Of a stretch of DNA of 64,000 bases, positions 12,147 through 24,300 are shown in pieces. The stretch's first letter is position 1, and the number at the start of each line of letters is the position of its first letter. The position numbers were made by a program, and so were the translations under genes. Below the pieces are notes generated by a model, which did no database searches, was not told the DNA's origin, and was given only the letters and a program-made list of their open reading frames with translations. Source of the stretch: Erigeron canadensis (Eukaryota; Streptophyta; Magnoliopsida; Asterales; Asteraceae); contig NC_057767.1 of assembly GCF_010389155.1 (NCBI RefSeq), positions 4,819,765 through 4,883,764 of the forward strand. Reading direction: 5' to 3'.

Positions 12147-13999
12147 CTATCTAGTACCCTTCTTAACCTTTTTCCCTTTATACCAATCTGGATACCCTAG
12201 CCTTTCAAAACATTGTTCATATAAATGCCTATCCTGTTTGCAATAGGTGCAGAACCTCTTTGTATCTCCCTTTGGATCATACTTAATCAGTTTACTATCT
12301 CTTTTTGAACCATATGGTTGTTTAATATGGTTATTGGCAAAGAAAGCAGTCTGGTCAATGGGAATGTTGGTGATTTGCCTCTGTTTCTCCACTTGTTGAA
12401 CAATGTAATAGGCTTTGTTAACACTAGGCAAAGTATCCATTGATAAAATCTGACTCCTAACAGCCTCATAGTCATCATTCAATTTCATTAAAAATTGCAT
12501 CAATTTAGACTTATTTTTCATTTCAAGAATCTTCTTAACTAGATTACAAGTGCACTCAGCCATCTTACCACAAGTACAAGTAGGCACACTATTCAAATTG
12601 CTTAATTCATCCCAACATCTTTTGAGTTGTTAAAGTGAGAAGCAATTGGGAGATTACCTTGAGAGATCTTGCTTAATTCTCTTTCTATTTGAAATATTAG
12701 TGGTCCATTGCTTTGACCATACCTTTCGGTTATCTCTTTCCAGAGTTCAGCAGCGGATTGAGTGTACATAAAAGCTTCAGATAACTCAGGAGCCAGGGAA
12801 TTCAATATCCAGCAGATCACCATAAAATCACAACGGATCCACCTTTGCGTATCAACCGATCCTGGATCTAGAGGTGTACAAAAAAACCGGTTAACTTAAC
12901 CGAACCGAAGTCTAACCGGTTAACCTAACCGATTAGGAACCGAATCCGTACAAACCGGTTATAGGTTACCATTAACATCGGTTTCTAACCGATTCCTACT
13001 TTCAAAACAAAACCAATTTTTAACCGGTTAACCTAGAACCGGTTATTTTACAAAATAAAAACCGGTTAATCGGTTAACCCATATAAATATATAGAAAAAG
13101 TAAAAGAAAACTAGAAAAGTCCAGATCTTGAAGAAACCCAACAACTAATATATGTATAATATATATATAATATGTAACAAAGGTAACGAAAGACAATAAA
13201 ACACAATACTAAGGAATAATAAGAAGCACAAAAAGAAAGAAAGACTTCCAGAGAAGGAGAAGAAGGCATAGTTTTGGGATAAAATTGTACACAAGGAGGA
13301 CATGGAGCTTGAATCCTTATGTTTGGGTTTGACACAGAAAAAATCCCACAAAAACTTCCTCTGTTGGATATGTGCCTTCAACACTCTTGGATCATGTTTT
13401 TTTGCACTAGATCTGGTTGTTGAGTTGGTCAACAACAATGAAGATGATAAAAAATCTGTGAAGTCGTATGATAGGAATTACACATAGTCACATAGAGATT
13501 TAGAAATGTATTTCTTGATTTTTTGGCCTCTCCACTAGAAAAGGTATATATATTATGATGTGGTCGGTTAAAAATAACTGGAAATAGGTTAACCATTATC
13601 GGTTAACCGGTTTATATTAACCGAAATCGGTTTCATCGGTTGGAGTTTTTTCATATAGAAACCGGTTATTAACCGGTATAGGTTAATCGAAACCGGTTAT
13701 TTTTTTAAAAAAAAAAAACCGGTTTCGGTTGCTAAAAAAAATAACCGAAACCGGTTAACTGGTATTTGCATCTCTACCTGGATCTGTTGGTTTAGCACAT
13801 GTACCATCAATGAATCCCAATTTCAGCTTGGCTCCTAATGCCATTTTGATATTTCTACTCCATGCCAGAAAATTTACGCCATTAAAAGGCGTATTAGTTA
13901 AACCATTCCAGGATGATCCGAGTTAGTCAAACTCAATGGATCATTAATAGGATTTGAATTAGCCGTATTTGGATTCTGATTTGGATCAGGAATCGCCAT
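12147..13999 (-). pseudogene. Copia gag region, interrupted
   Basis: Starts at an ATG at 13997-13999 (MAIPDPNQNP). The conserved N-terminal motif S-D-H-P-G-M-V is followed by a one-base frameshift, then NFLAWSRNIKMALGAK. The hAT element at 12869-13776 then interrupts the frame. Beyond it comes the Retrotran-gag core (ELWKEITERYGQ), a second one-base frameshift near 12630, and a CCHC-like zinc knuckle (C-x2-C-x4-H-x4-C) at about 12185-12245. A stop near 12147 ends it ahead of the protease region. Confidence 0.85.
12869..13776. mobile_element. Non-autonomous hAT-type element nested in the Copia gag
   Basis: 908 bp. Flanked by an exact 8-bp duplication CCTGGATC (12861-12868 and 13777-13784), as hAT elements make. 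Ends are inverted: TAGAGGTG on the left and CATCTCTA on the right. Both subterminal regions are packed with AACCGGTTAACC-type motifs. No transposase frame was recognised in the core. Confidence 0.9.
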
Positions 14000-14178
14000 T
14001 AACAACAATTTCAAGATTTGAAACCCTAATTTGAGAAAATTAAAAAAAAGATCGGAAAAAAGCCCTAATTTGATCGGAGAATCAATCCGAATCAAAAGGA
14101 GTACAGATTTCGGTTAACCTGAACAATTGATCAGAAAAGAAATTAAAAAAAAAAATAGGGTTTTGAGATCGATTCGTT

Positions 14179-14189
14179 CTCTGATACCA
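14179..14189 (-). other. Primer-binding site (initiator tRNA-Met)
   Basis: On the minus strand TGGTATCAGAG directly follows the 5' LTR; it is complementary to the 3' end of plant initiator tRNA-Met, the standard Copia primer. Confidence 0.9.
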
Positions 14190-14384
14190 TGAAGAAGTAA
14201 CTGAATTCTTATTCATAAGAAATGAGGAAAATGAAAATGAATTGATACATACATTAGTTTCAGTACACTTTATATATACAGCTAAATTATGTAAAACTAC
14301 TTCTAACCGACCTAACTGTAATCTTTCATCTAAACCTTTAACTATCTAATATTTACATAAAAGATCCTTGTAATATATTCTTCA
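14190..14384 (-). repeat. 5' LTR of the Copia element
   Basis: 195 bp, same ends as the 3' LTR and followed by the GAAGT duplication. Confidence 0.95.
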
Positions 14385-14389
14385 GAAGT

Positions 14390-15457
14390 GTTATGAAGTT
14401 TGTAACAAATTTTGTTATTGCTATGTTATAATTGGTGCTATATAATGAGATATTTATATATTGATTTTATATGATCACATTATTTAATGATACACAAGTT
14501 TATTGTGAAAAGTTGATGTTCGAGCAGATTTATTATACGTTTTTCTTAAAGTCTAATTCAAAAATAACAACCATCTATTGTTGGTTACTTATAACAACGG
14601 AAACAGCAATCATATATCCAATATATACCTAAACAAGTGAGGTATAAGGGAGGTAAGATGTAGAGACATATTACCTCTACCTAAAGATAAAAAGACTGCT
14701 TATGAGAGAACAAGTGAATATATTAAATACATAAGAACATATATAAGATCATCTTAGAGCGAATCAAACAAAACAATAAAACATGAGTCTATTTAAACAT
14801 ATTTAACAAAACAAAAAACATAATACACAAGTCATACAAGGATATAAGAATCTTATCATGTAAGCATGCATACATATAAGCGGATATGAACGAAGTAGGC
14901 TATGTCCAAGAAACTCAAAACAATATAACATAAGCTTATTTATACATGTTTACCAAAACCACAAAAAAAAGTACAAATCATACATGCATAGAAGAATCAT
15001 ATCATGTTGTTGATTATATATGTTCGGTAAATATATATATTTAAAAAATATTATATAACTTGTTGTTGACAAAAATAAAACGTGATAAAACTGCAACTAA
15101 TTAAACACGAGTTAATCTACTAGTCACTTTATGCATAACATGGTGCAAAATTAAGGTTATGTGTCTTCTTGCTAGCGGAGTATAAATTGTATGCCAGTTA
15201 AAATAAAAAGCCCGATTCATCTCATGTAAAGTTGTTTACATTCTTTACATTCTACAGTAATAATCTCTATTTATTAAGGTTTTGTACGTAGTAAACTTGT
15301 AGTAGTGTAAACATGTCAAATTTGTTTAAATGGATGACAATAACTGAGTTTCAGTTTATCACATTTACGGCCGGTTTGTTCTTTTAACCATTGATCAATA
15401 GATTATTGTTTATAAGTTAAAAACAAACATACAAAATTAACTTAATAGGTTAGGTAT
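14390..15457. other. Intergenic, AT-rich
   Basis: No gene, RNA or clear repeat boundary recognised. Confidence 0.5.
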
Positions 15458-15460
15458 TTT

Positions 15461-15973
15461 CACTCCTAACAAAAATATTAATTGCTCACATTTATTTCCT
15501 CGCGTTTTTAAAAAATGTGAAAAAATATGTTAATTTGTTTCATTTTAGAATTGTATAAAAAAAATTCACACTTTGAAGTGTGAAAAAAAAATTAAAAAAG
15601 TCATATTTTTTCACAAGTATAAATGTATAAACAAAATGTTCACACTTAAAAGTGTGAAAAAATGTTAAACATTTTCACTTTTAATTTGTGACACTCAAAT
15701 TCTTCGCACTTCCTCTTGTGTGAGGAAATTTGGTATCACAAATTACTTCCACACTTTTAAGTGTGAACAATTATATATTTTTACACACTTGAAAATGTGA
15801 ACTTTTTGATTATATATAATTGTAAAAACTTTTTGATTCTTTGACTTTATTCACACTTTTAAATATGAGTTATTTTCACACATTTATCAGTGTGAATAAA
15901 TTAACAACTTTTTTTTACATTTTTAAAAAATGCAAAGAAATAAGTGTTAATAAATAACATATTTGTTGTAGTG
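15461..15973. mobile_element. Non-autonomous CACTA-type (En/Spm) MITE
   Basis: 513 bp, flanked by a 3-bp duplication TTT (15458-15460, 15974-15976). It begins CACTCCTAACAAAA and ends in the complement of CACTACAACAAA, and the subterminal ~70 bp are near-inverted copies of each other. The interior carries at least five short palindromes of the form TTCACACTT...AAGTGTGAA, which resemble the subterminal transposase-binding repeats of CACTA elements. No coding capacity. Confidence 0.8.
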
Positions 15974-16203
15974 TTTTATTTTTTATTTTTTTTTATCAAA
16001 GCTTATTAAGTTATAATTAAGTTGTCTCTTAGATCAATAGCTATTGAGTTGTTTTTTTTTTTTTTGTTGTTTTAATTTTAAAACTAAAATTTCAAATTTG
16101 GTTAACCTCTTAGCGGAGCTAAAAAACATGGTTAATTGATCATAAGTTGACACCAGATATTCGGTTTAGGTTTAGGCTTACAAGAATGTCAAACCATTAT
16201 TTA

Positions 16204-16535
16204 TCTATACTCCTATATAAAGATTATGCACCCTCTTAAAATAGAAATAGTTACTCATATGTCACATACGAAATTACTAAATTGCCCCTTAATAAAAACT
16301 CATTATGGAAAGAGTTTTATAAATTACCATCTTTGCCCTTAATGAATTAATTTACACCATAAACCCTTATTTTAATTCTTAACACTTTAAGCCTTTATCT
16401 TCTAAAACTTTTCACTATCACAATTACATCAACCTACAGCACTTGATACCGCCACCACTACCAACAGTACCATCACCGCCACCACTAGACCGTCTTCTAC
16501 ACCATGGTCGCCGCATTGCGCGGGTACCATGCTCG
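16204..16535 (+). mobile_element. Helitron-like element with CTCG 3' end
   Basis: Starts A|TCTATACTCC and ends with a short hairpin (CCGC-ATTGC-GCGG, 16511-16523) followed 12 nt later by CTCG|T. Hairpin and spacing fit a Helitron 3' end, but the terminus is CTCG instead of CTRR. A reverse copy of the same end lies at 48571. Confidence 0.5.
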
Positions 16536-16539
16536 TCTA

Positions 16540-16948
16540 TCTATATATGTATTAAAAGAGTAGGAATCCTAGCCTTTTAAAGCACTCTTCATGTCAAAAG
16601 TTATGCTTAAAAAATTGCCACCTAGGATTTATCCTATGTGTCATCTCCAAACTTTTTTATATATATTTATTTAAATTTAAATAGATTTGAATTAATTAGG
16701 TAAATATACATTATATCAAATCAAACATTATAAATACAATTATTTATTTGAGACATAAATTCCATCCGTTTTTTTTTAAAATTATATTCAATATATTTTT
16801 TTTGAACAAATCTAAGTTTTGATAAGATATTCAAGCATATTTAACATTAATATTATGTTAACTAAACCAAAATTTAATAATCAATATCATATTAAAACCT
16901 TTGATAATTCAATTAAATAACCGCACATCGTGCGGGTAAAAAACCTAA
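16540..16948 (+). mobile_element. Helitron-like non-autonomous element
   Basis: 409 bp, from A|TCTATATATG to CTAA|T. A hairpin CCGCAC-ATC-GTGCGG at 16921-16935 ends 9 nt before the CTAA, the canonical Helitron 3' arrangement. No target duplication is expected and none is seen. It sits almost directly behind the previous one. Confidence 0.6.
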
Positions 16949-17103
16949 TTAGTTATAAAAAAAACTACAATATTCATTTTACATGAATTACTTGTAAGAA
17001 CCAAAAGAAAATGTCCATACTAACAACATTCGACATACCAAGAATTTCGATGGCCATGAATTAATAGCCATTTCATCATGAAAAGTTCCCTCAAACTGAT
17101 TCG

Positions 17104-17230
17104 AAAACTAAGCAAAGAGAATAGTTATAGTTTCCATATATAGACCCTAAAAACAATGATCAACTGTTGGATCGGAACATTCTCAACATCCCTATATAAG
17201 CATAACACCTCACTAGTAATTTTCTTAAAA
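17104..17230 (+). promoter_or_regulatory. Core promoter of protease gene 2
   Basis: TATATAAG at 17193-17200 lies about 85 nt before the start codon, in a block closely matching the promoter of copy 1. There is one ~20-bp rearranged patch between the motif actgttgg and acattctcaac. Confidence 0.65.
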
Positions 17231-17279
17231 CACATTGTCTAAAAACAAGCCAAATTTCAAGAGAAGCTAACAAGAAATA

Positions 17280-19006
17280 ATGGAAATCAACAAGTATATT
17301 TTATTTTCACTTTCGCTAGTCTTGATTTTAGGCAATATTGTGGAGAGCTTCGATTACCTTGAGAAAGAACTTGAATCGGAGCAGGGATTGCAGGGGATGT
17401 ACGATAGGTGGAGGAGCGAGCATAAAGTGCAGGCAAAAAGTCCTGAACGGTTCAACGTGTTCAAGTACAACGTGCAACGTGTTCATGCCTCAAACAAGCA
17501 AAACAAAACATATAAGTCACAGTTGAACCAGTTTGCTGACTTGACTCATCATGAGATGCTTAAAACCTACACCTCAAACATAGAGCATCATTTGGCTCTT
17601 AGAGGACCTCAAGGTCCCATCAAAGGTGCCCCTCCAGTTGCACCGCCGGCGAATGATTTCCCAAAAGAGTTTGATTGGAGGAATTATGGCGCCGTCAACC
17701 CTGCCCAGAATCAAGGACAATGCGGTAACACCAATTTTTTTTAATAGATAAAAGACAAATGTATCCTTATGATAGTGCAACCTCATTCCATCCCGGCCAG
17801 CATTTGTTCCATTGTGGCCATTTGTGGATATGGATTCTTGGTTTTACATAAATTTTGGATTAATATAATATATTAGTAAGTAAGTAATACCTTCCATGAA
17901 CTTTGGGTTGCAACACCATCTTCGACGGTATATGGGAGAGGTTGAAATGTAGATCGCCTTACCCCTACCAAAGGTAGAGAGACTACATACGTACTTCCAG
18001 GTTCTACCAAAGGTAGAATAAGACCTCTGGCCTTGCCAGGCATGAGGATGAACGCCTCACTTGATCCAACCCGTTTGATTTGACTGTTGTCTTATATATT
18101 TTATAGATAGATAGAAGATGGAACTAAGCCATTACTGTAACTCTTGATCTCAATCATATATGTGTGCAGGAAGTTGCTGGGCTTTTGCAGCCACTGGTGC
18201 AGTAGAAGGAATAAACGCTATCAGAACTGGTCAACTAATACGAGTATCAGAACAGCAACTTCTTGACTGTGATAATGATGGAAGAAATAATGCATGTGAT
18301 GGAGGTCTACCATGTGAAGCATTCACATTCATCAAAGAACATGGAGGTATAGCAACCGCGGAGAGTTATCCTTATGTAGGTAAAAGAGAAGTATGTTGTA
18401 CGGCGAAGGTATGTACATTCACTACAATGAAATCTTGAATGCATATTTAAATATGACGATTATCCGATAAATATTTGTCTAATTTTGTTATCGAATCCGG
18501 CCAGTTTGGACATCACTCGGTAACCCTTGATGGGATGGAGATAGTCCCTGGACATGATGAGTGCGCATTGATGAAAGCAGTTCAACAGCAGCCTGTAAAT
18601 TTTGCCATGGATGCTTCGGGTGATTTCTTTTTCTATAAAGAGGTACTACAAAAAGACCCTAAATATATTTATCAACATAACCTCTCATTAAAAAAAAAAA
18701 ATAAAAAAAATCATCCAGTATATATATATATATATGATCTATGTGTGAATACATGGTGCTTACATACAGGGAGTGTTCACTGGAGCATGTAGTACCAATT
18801 ACAATCATGCTATGTTACTTGTCGGATGGGGTGAGACACCGGAAGGACAAAAGTACTGGATAGTCAAGAACTCGTGGGGAGAAGGATGGGGAGAGAAGGG
18901 ATTCATTCGTATGGTACGAACTGGAGACACAATGGGAGTATGTGGTATGTACCAATATGCTACCATTCCTTTGAAAAGCCCAGAAACCAAAAATATTGAA
19001 CTCTAG
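17280..19006 (+). CDS. Papain-like cysteine protease (C1A), tandem copy 2
   Basis: Four exons: 17280..17724, 18170..18408, 18505..18642, 18770..19006, giving 352 residues; exons 2 and 3 have the same lengths as in copy 1 (239 and 138 nt) and phases match. A signal peptide (about 1-22), ERFNIN-type prodomain and complete catalytic set are present: Q147, C151 (GSCWAF), H287 (NYNHAML), N308 (KNSWGEGWG). The mature N-terminal region reads [10 protein letters not shown] where copy 1 reads [10 protein letters not shown]. The linker before it is shorter and Pro-rich. It shares the unusual LPCEAF patch, the CC pair and the NIEL tail with copy 1, so these are lineage traits and not errors. No disabling lesion is seen. 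Confidence 0.9.
17870..18065 (-). mobile_element. SINE-like repeat in protease 2 intron 1
   Basis: Read on the minus strand this carries wording (GGGTAAGGCGATCTAC followed by a C-rich run and GTCGAAGATGG) resembling the body of plant TS-type SINEs. It is absent from the same intron of copy 1. Ends and target duplication were not resolved. Confidence 0.35.
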
Positions 19007-19139
19007 ATCGAAGAAGAACAAATCTGGGAAACCAAGACATGCACGCAACATCGATCTGATACAATCATATCAGATTTTCGTTCATATAACCCAGTATTTA
19101 TATGATACGATTTAAATGAATTTTTGAATAAACAAGTTA

Positions 19140-21346
19140 AAGGTTATCTTCTGTTTACTTTTTTCTTTTTTATGTAATCCTCTCTTTCTTTCAAGTTTTT
19201 CGAGTTTGTACTTAACAATCCGAGATTATATTGAAATAAAAATCCACTATTTTGATTACAATTGTATATATTCCAATGTTGAACTGAAGAAGGGGGACGA
19301 GAGTACCTGTTAGAGCAACTCCTTATGTAATATCATTAATGAGAGTCATGAAACAGAGGAACATGAGCATGCTCAAATGCGAGCCAAGGCATATAAGAAT
19401 ATAAGATTAAGTGCTTAAAATAGTTCATAAGTCAAACTTGCCACCTAGCTCTACTGATCTCCCAAATTGAGCTTGTTAGGATTTATGAAAACATTTTTAA
19501 ACTAATTAACTCTATATTTTAGGAAGAGCGTAAAGAACATTAGATCTAACTTAATCCACACAAAGAACACATGCATACAATATGATAAACTAAATATATA
19601 AGCAAGATAAGGAAAGAAATCGACATCAACCAAAGATCCTTTATCAATGGTTAACTCGGGTAGCTGAGAGCCTAAGGCAGAACTTCTCTCTAGTTGATCC
19701 ACTCTTAAATTGTTCCTCCAAACTAACCAAGTGTGTGCTTTAACCAAATGAAAAAAATCAAGCTAATTAGGTTTGTTTGTGAAAGGTTTCCTTTGGTAAT
19801 TTATGAAATAGTTAACAACTAAGTGCATAAAAAACATAATTAAGGGTGTTATATGTAAAAAAGACTTGATTCATTTTCTAACCAAATATCTTGATAACTA
19901 CGAACCCACAAAAAAAGTTGCAAGTGAAAATGTGAAATAGCTAGTGAGTACTGCAGGGCAATCTCACCGGGCTGCTATGAGATTATTTGAGGACACATAG
20001 AATGGCCCGAAAAGGGAGAACAACGGCTTTATTTGTTCAGCCATTTTCAACCAACACTAAAGTCGCCGTTTTGTACTGGTATGGAGGATAGCTACTCTAC
20101 CAGAGTTATATCACATAAAAACACCTTTTCTAAACATTCTAGAACGGGCTTTCAGCTTACCAAGCATGTCTTCATACAAAGCATGACCCGGGAGTTGTCA
20201 TTAGTAAAAATAACTCTTTTAAATCATTATTCATAATTTTGAAACAAAGCAAGAATGGGGATTATAAAACAAGAAGTGACAAGGCCAGCAAAAAGAAACA
20301 CACATAATGGCATATACAGCTGAAAGAGGTATCAATGAAGATGGAACTCAACTGTCTAAGTTTGAAGACTGAAGTTGGAGAAGTTGGTGAACTAGCGGGA
20401 AAGAGTGGGTCAGGAAAGTCCTAGATATCTAGCGGTTCTATGACCCATGTGAGGGGTCCGTGCCATGGAAGTGGATGTGTAGATATCGGGTGGTACAATC
20501 AGAGAGCATTGAGGTCGTGCATTGCATGGGTTAGCCAAAAGCCTACCCTATTTGCAGAAACAATAAAAGAAAACATTTCCTGAAGGAAAGAGAATGCAAC
20601 GGAAACTAAAATCATTGAAAGATGATTATGATACTTACTATGTTGTATGACAGTATGAGACGTGCGGTTAACTGGTGGAGAGAAACAAAGAATCTTCATT
20701 GCTCAAGTAATCTTGAAAAAGCAAGCCATTTTACTCCTGGATGAGTCCAACATGCTTTGGACCTCATATCAAAGGCTCTTGTCCAAGATGCTCTAGAGAA
20801 AACCATGTTAGAGTTTCTTGTCATGATAAAGATATGATCTGATAGAACTGGTTAACATTCAAGAGACTTATCAATATACACATGAAAACCTGAAAGTACA
20901 TTACCCTTTTATAGTTCAAAGCAAGCCGGTTACCTAAGATAGATATACACCTAAAGTAAGTTACAAGCTATAAACAAGGCGTTATGTTTTAAAACCTGAA
21001 ATAACAAAGCATTCATTATGAAGTCAAAAGCATGTTCGTATCATGAAACTAAACTGAAATAAGAACGGAATTTGGAAATGTAACAGTCTTTCAATCTTTT
21101 CATAGCACTTGTGCATTTTCTTGTACTCAGTGAACATGAACTTCCAGAAACATTTAAGAATTTAATTTCCCAGAAAGAGTTCATAGCCCCATACAAATCA
21201 GCTTGTTGCATAACCAAACAAAACTAAGAATGAATCAAAAAACAAAACAATCGGCTTGTTTCATATAACACATGTACTAAGGAATTGACATAAATGTATA
21301 TGTACAGACTAACAGTAAATCTCACAATGTTGGAATATAGTATCCA
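19140..21346. other. Intergenic region, including a relic of ATG16
   Basis: No gene recognised; the 3' flank similarity to protease copy 1 ends near 19140. A 42-bp relic of ATG16 is embedded at 20147-20188, listed separately. Confidence 0.5.
20147..20188 (-). pseudogene. Fragment of ATG16 exon 5
   Basis: About 42 bp that match the first part of the ATG16 WD40 exon (22328-22370) with about three differences. On the minus strand it encodes LYEDMLGKLKA where the gene encodes LYEDMVGKLKA. Similarity stops on both sides. Confidence 0.7.
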
Positions 21347-24300
21347 TTATGTCCACATACAAATGATACCATTCTTGTCTGATGTAGCTAGAGGTTTCCC
21401 AAGACCACTCCAAGAACAGCATAGTACTGACGATGTATGTTCTTTGAGAGTGCTCACTATGCTACCATTAGATATTGACCAAACATGGATAGCGCCATCA
21501 ACAGATCCAGCAGCAACATAATTGTCATCAGGGCTTATACAAGATCTGCTCCAATTAGATGCAACTCTATTCTCACTCGCTCTTAATGTCCGGCAAACTT
21601 CAAGTGTCCTTGTGTCAAATAAATTGTGCAAGTTGTCTCTCCCACTTGTCAGGATAGAATTACCATTTCTAGATAAAGAAATAGATGTCACAGCAAGTGA
21701 ATGTGCAGCAACCTCACTAAGTAATTTTCCTGTCTGTATATCCCATAATCTTAAATGCCCATCAACATGACCGGAACAGATAGTCTGCCCATCTGGGCTG
21801 AACGATAGTGCATTGCAGTTGCTTGGGAAAATGATTGTGTTAATGCAATAACCTTTATTAAGATCCCACACTTTGATGGTACGGTCATAACCTGAACTTA
21901 CAACATGACGGCTCGAGTATCTGCTCACATCTACAGCGCATACTTTGTCTTTATGACCCGTGAGAGTGTGACGCATCCGTCCCGAATTTGCATCCCATAC
22001 ATAGAGATTATTTGAGCTACTGGCAGCAATTACGCAGCTATTATCATGGGTAATGCTGAGATCAAGGACAGATCCTAGACAACCATGGTACGTTCGGGTA
22101 AGCTGACCAGAGGATGAGTCCCACATTTTAACAGTATGGTCCAGCCCTCCACTGACCAACTTACTAGAACTGTTTTCAAAAACTAGAGATGCACAGCCTC
22201 CATCATGAGCTGGGGTTCTGTGATTGCATGTTTTGGGTATCCTTGATTCTACATAGTACTCCGCACCTTCTTCACTCTGGCGGACCACACCATCCACTTG
22301 CTGCCGAGCAAGTTGCTCCAGACCACTGGCTTTCAGCTTACCAACCATGTCTTCATACAAAGCGTTGACCTGGTGAATAAAACATAAATAAGAAAAAACA
22401 TCGGTAGACATCTAATAGTAAATCTGATTGTGTGACAAAAACTAATGTTTCCATGGATGTAGAATAACAGAGGAATGCACTAATACTTTGATATGCACTA
22501 GAGATATATCATAAGACAAACAAACCCATTTCTAATAAGTGAGTCAAAATTGACACCAATATATATCTTGAAATTGGCACCACTTTTATAAATGTGTTAG
22601 TTTGTAATTTAATTCTTCTCTAATTGATCAAAATTCACCCAAATATGTTTAATTCGTAGAAGTTCTTGAATCATTCATCAAATTCCTTGTTGAGTCAAGA
22701 ATGACACCTCTAGTTATCTCCAAGGAAACCAAGGTGAAGTCAATCTATCTCAAAGAATTCATAGCCCCGTAAAAAAGTACTCGTAAAAGAAATCACACCA
22801 AATTACAACTTTATTTTTTCATGTGCTTCTGTACTCTGATCTTTTATTGTAACATTGATGACAAAAAGTGAGGGTCATGGATTCTTTATTTAAGAATTCA
22901 CATTTTCATCAAATATCAAGCTATATTTTGGAGTTCATGAGGAGTAGAGACTAACGGGCCAGTTGCATAAAAAAGAGGTTTATGAAAGTGACATAAATCA
23001 CGAACACGTAACAAAAAGCAGGTTAATATTATTAATAAACATAGGTTGTTATACCTCATTAAGGCGTTCAGCATCCTGCATTTTCTGCAACATCCACCGA
23101 TCAATCAATGTCTTGTTTTCAGACTCTGCATTCACAGCTCTAGTTCTCATCTCTTCATATTGAGATCTGAGATCACTATGCTCACTGATAAGCAATTCGA
23201 GAGCTTTAGTCTTTTCTTCTAGAAGTGCTGCTAACCTTGAACATTCATCCCTGTATGATAAGCATCATTCAGTCATCAATATGATATCTTTGAGAGCTAC
23301 ACCAATACTGAATCACACAGAAGGCAAAAGGGAACCTTGCTTGAGAAAGGTCATGCTCAAGACTAGGAATTAAGGCTTCCTTCTCTTGAACTAACGATTT
23401 TGCAGCTCTAGACTCGGCAACTTCCACCACAAGCTGCTCAGATAATCGAGATTGAGCTTTATAACATTGCTGAAGTTCTACCTCTAGAGTTTCTGCTTTT
23501 TCCTTCCATTCGGAACCCTTCATATTGCATACATAACTTAAATCAGTTAAAGTGTTCTCATATTAATAGCTGAAAGTTAGTTGAAAAAAGGGTATCAGTT
23601 TCATGGTTAACCACCAACATACAACAGCATGGTCTACTATAAAATACTAACAAAAGATGATGTCATGGACTTATGAAGTGACCATCATAGTTTCTTCAAA
23701 ATGCTTCATAATTACACATCAGTTAAAGACAACAGAGAAGAAACAATGAAAACAGACATGATAACATAAAAAGAAAAAAAAAATGTAGAAAGTGGAAAAC
23801 AAATGCATTAACTATTCAAAGTCAAGAAACTTCCTTCTACCAGGTCACATGAAAAACATAATACACCTTGATCGAATTTTCAAGTCCATTATTTACACTT
23901 CATATAAGTTGATTTTTTTTAAAATAATAGATCATAAACAATAGAGAAAAGGATGAGAATCAGTAGATTCTTAAACAGCATAACACTAGCATATTGTAAA
24001 AAGCAAGGTCGTTCAATCAGAGGCTTATAAGAACGCATTAAGAAAACCGGTCGATGCATTTCCAAATAGCATAAAGGCAGTCACAAGGGCAAGCTAGTCA
24101 TAAACGTACACCAAGTGACTGATAGTTAAGAACATGATACATGCCACAACATTACATTTCCTACAATCTATTTCAACATCTTCTTGTTTAATTTCCTTCC
24201 ATATTAAAATAATAATAACAACTTCATAGCATACAAATTCTATAAGGAACGAAACTACTATGTTTCAAATATAGTCGGTAGTTGAACCATTCTTAAAATG

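Larger units (their letters stand above)
8359..14384 (-). mobile_element. Full-length Ty1/Copia LTR retrotransposon with nested hAT insertion
   Basis: A 6026-bp element, minus-strand sense. It is bounded by two 195-bp LTRs and by identical 5-bp target duplications GAAGT (8354-8358 and 14385-14389). LTRs begin TGAAGAA and end TTCTTCA, a perfect 7-bp inverted terminus. A primer-binding site complementary to initiator tRNA-Met abuts the 5' LTR, and a purine tract abuts the 3' LTR. Internal order is gag, protease, integrase, RT, RNase H, the Copia order. The coding region is broken by frameshifts, nonsense codons, a 908-bp hAT insertion and a microsatellite. The element sits between the two protease genes and accounts for much of their separation. 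Confidence 0.95.

Noticed and set aside
13145..13438. Minus-strand frame inside the hAT element as a transposase
   Set aside because: No hAT dimerisation or catalytic motifs; the C-terminal half is low-complexity Tyr/Ile/Leu.
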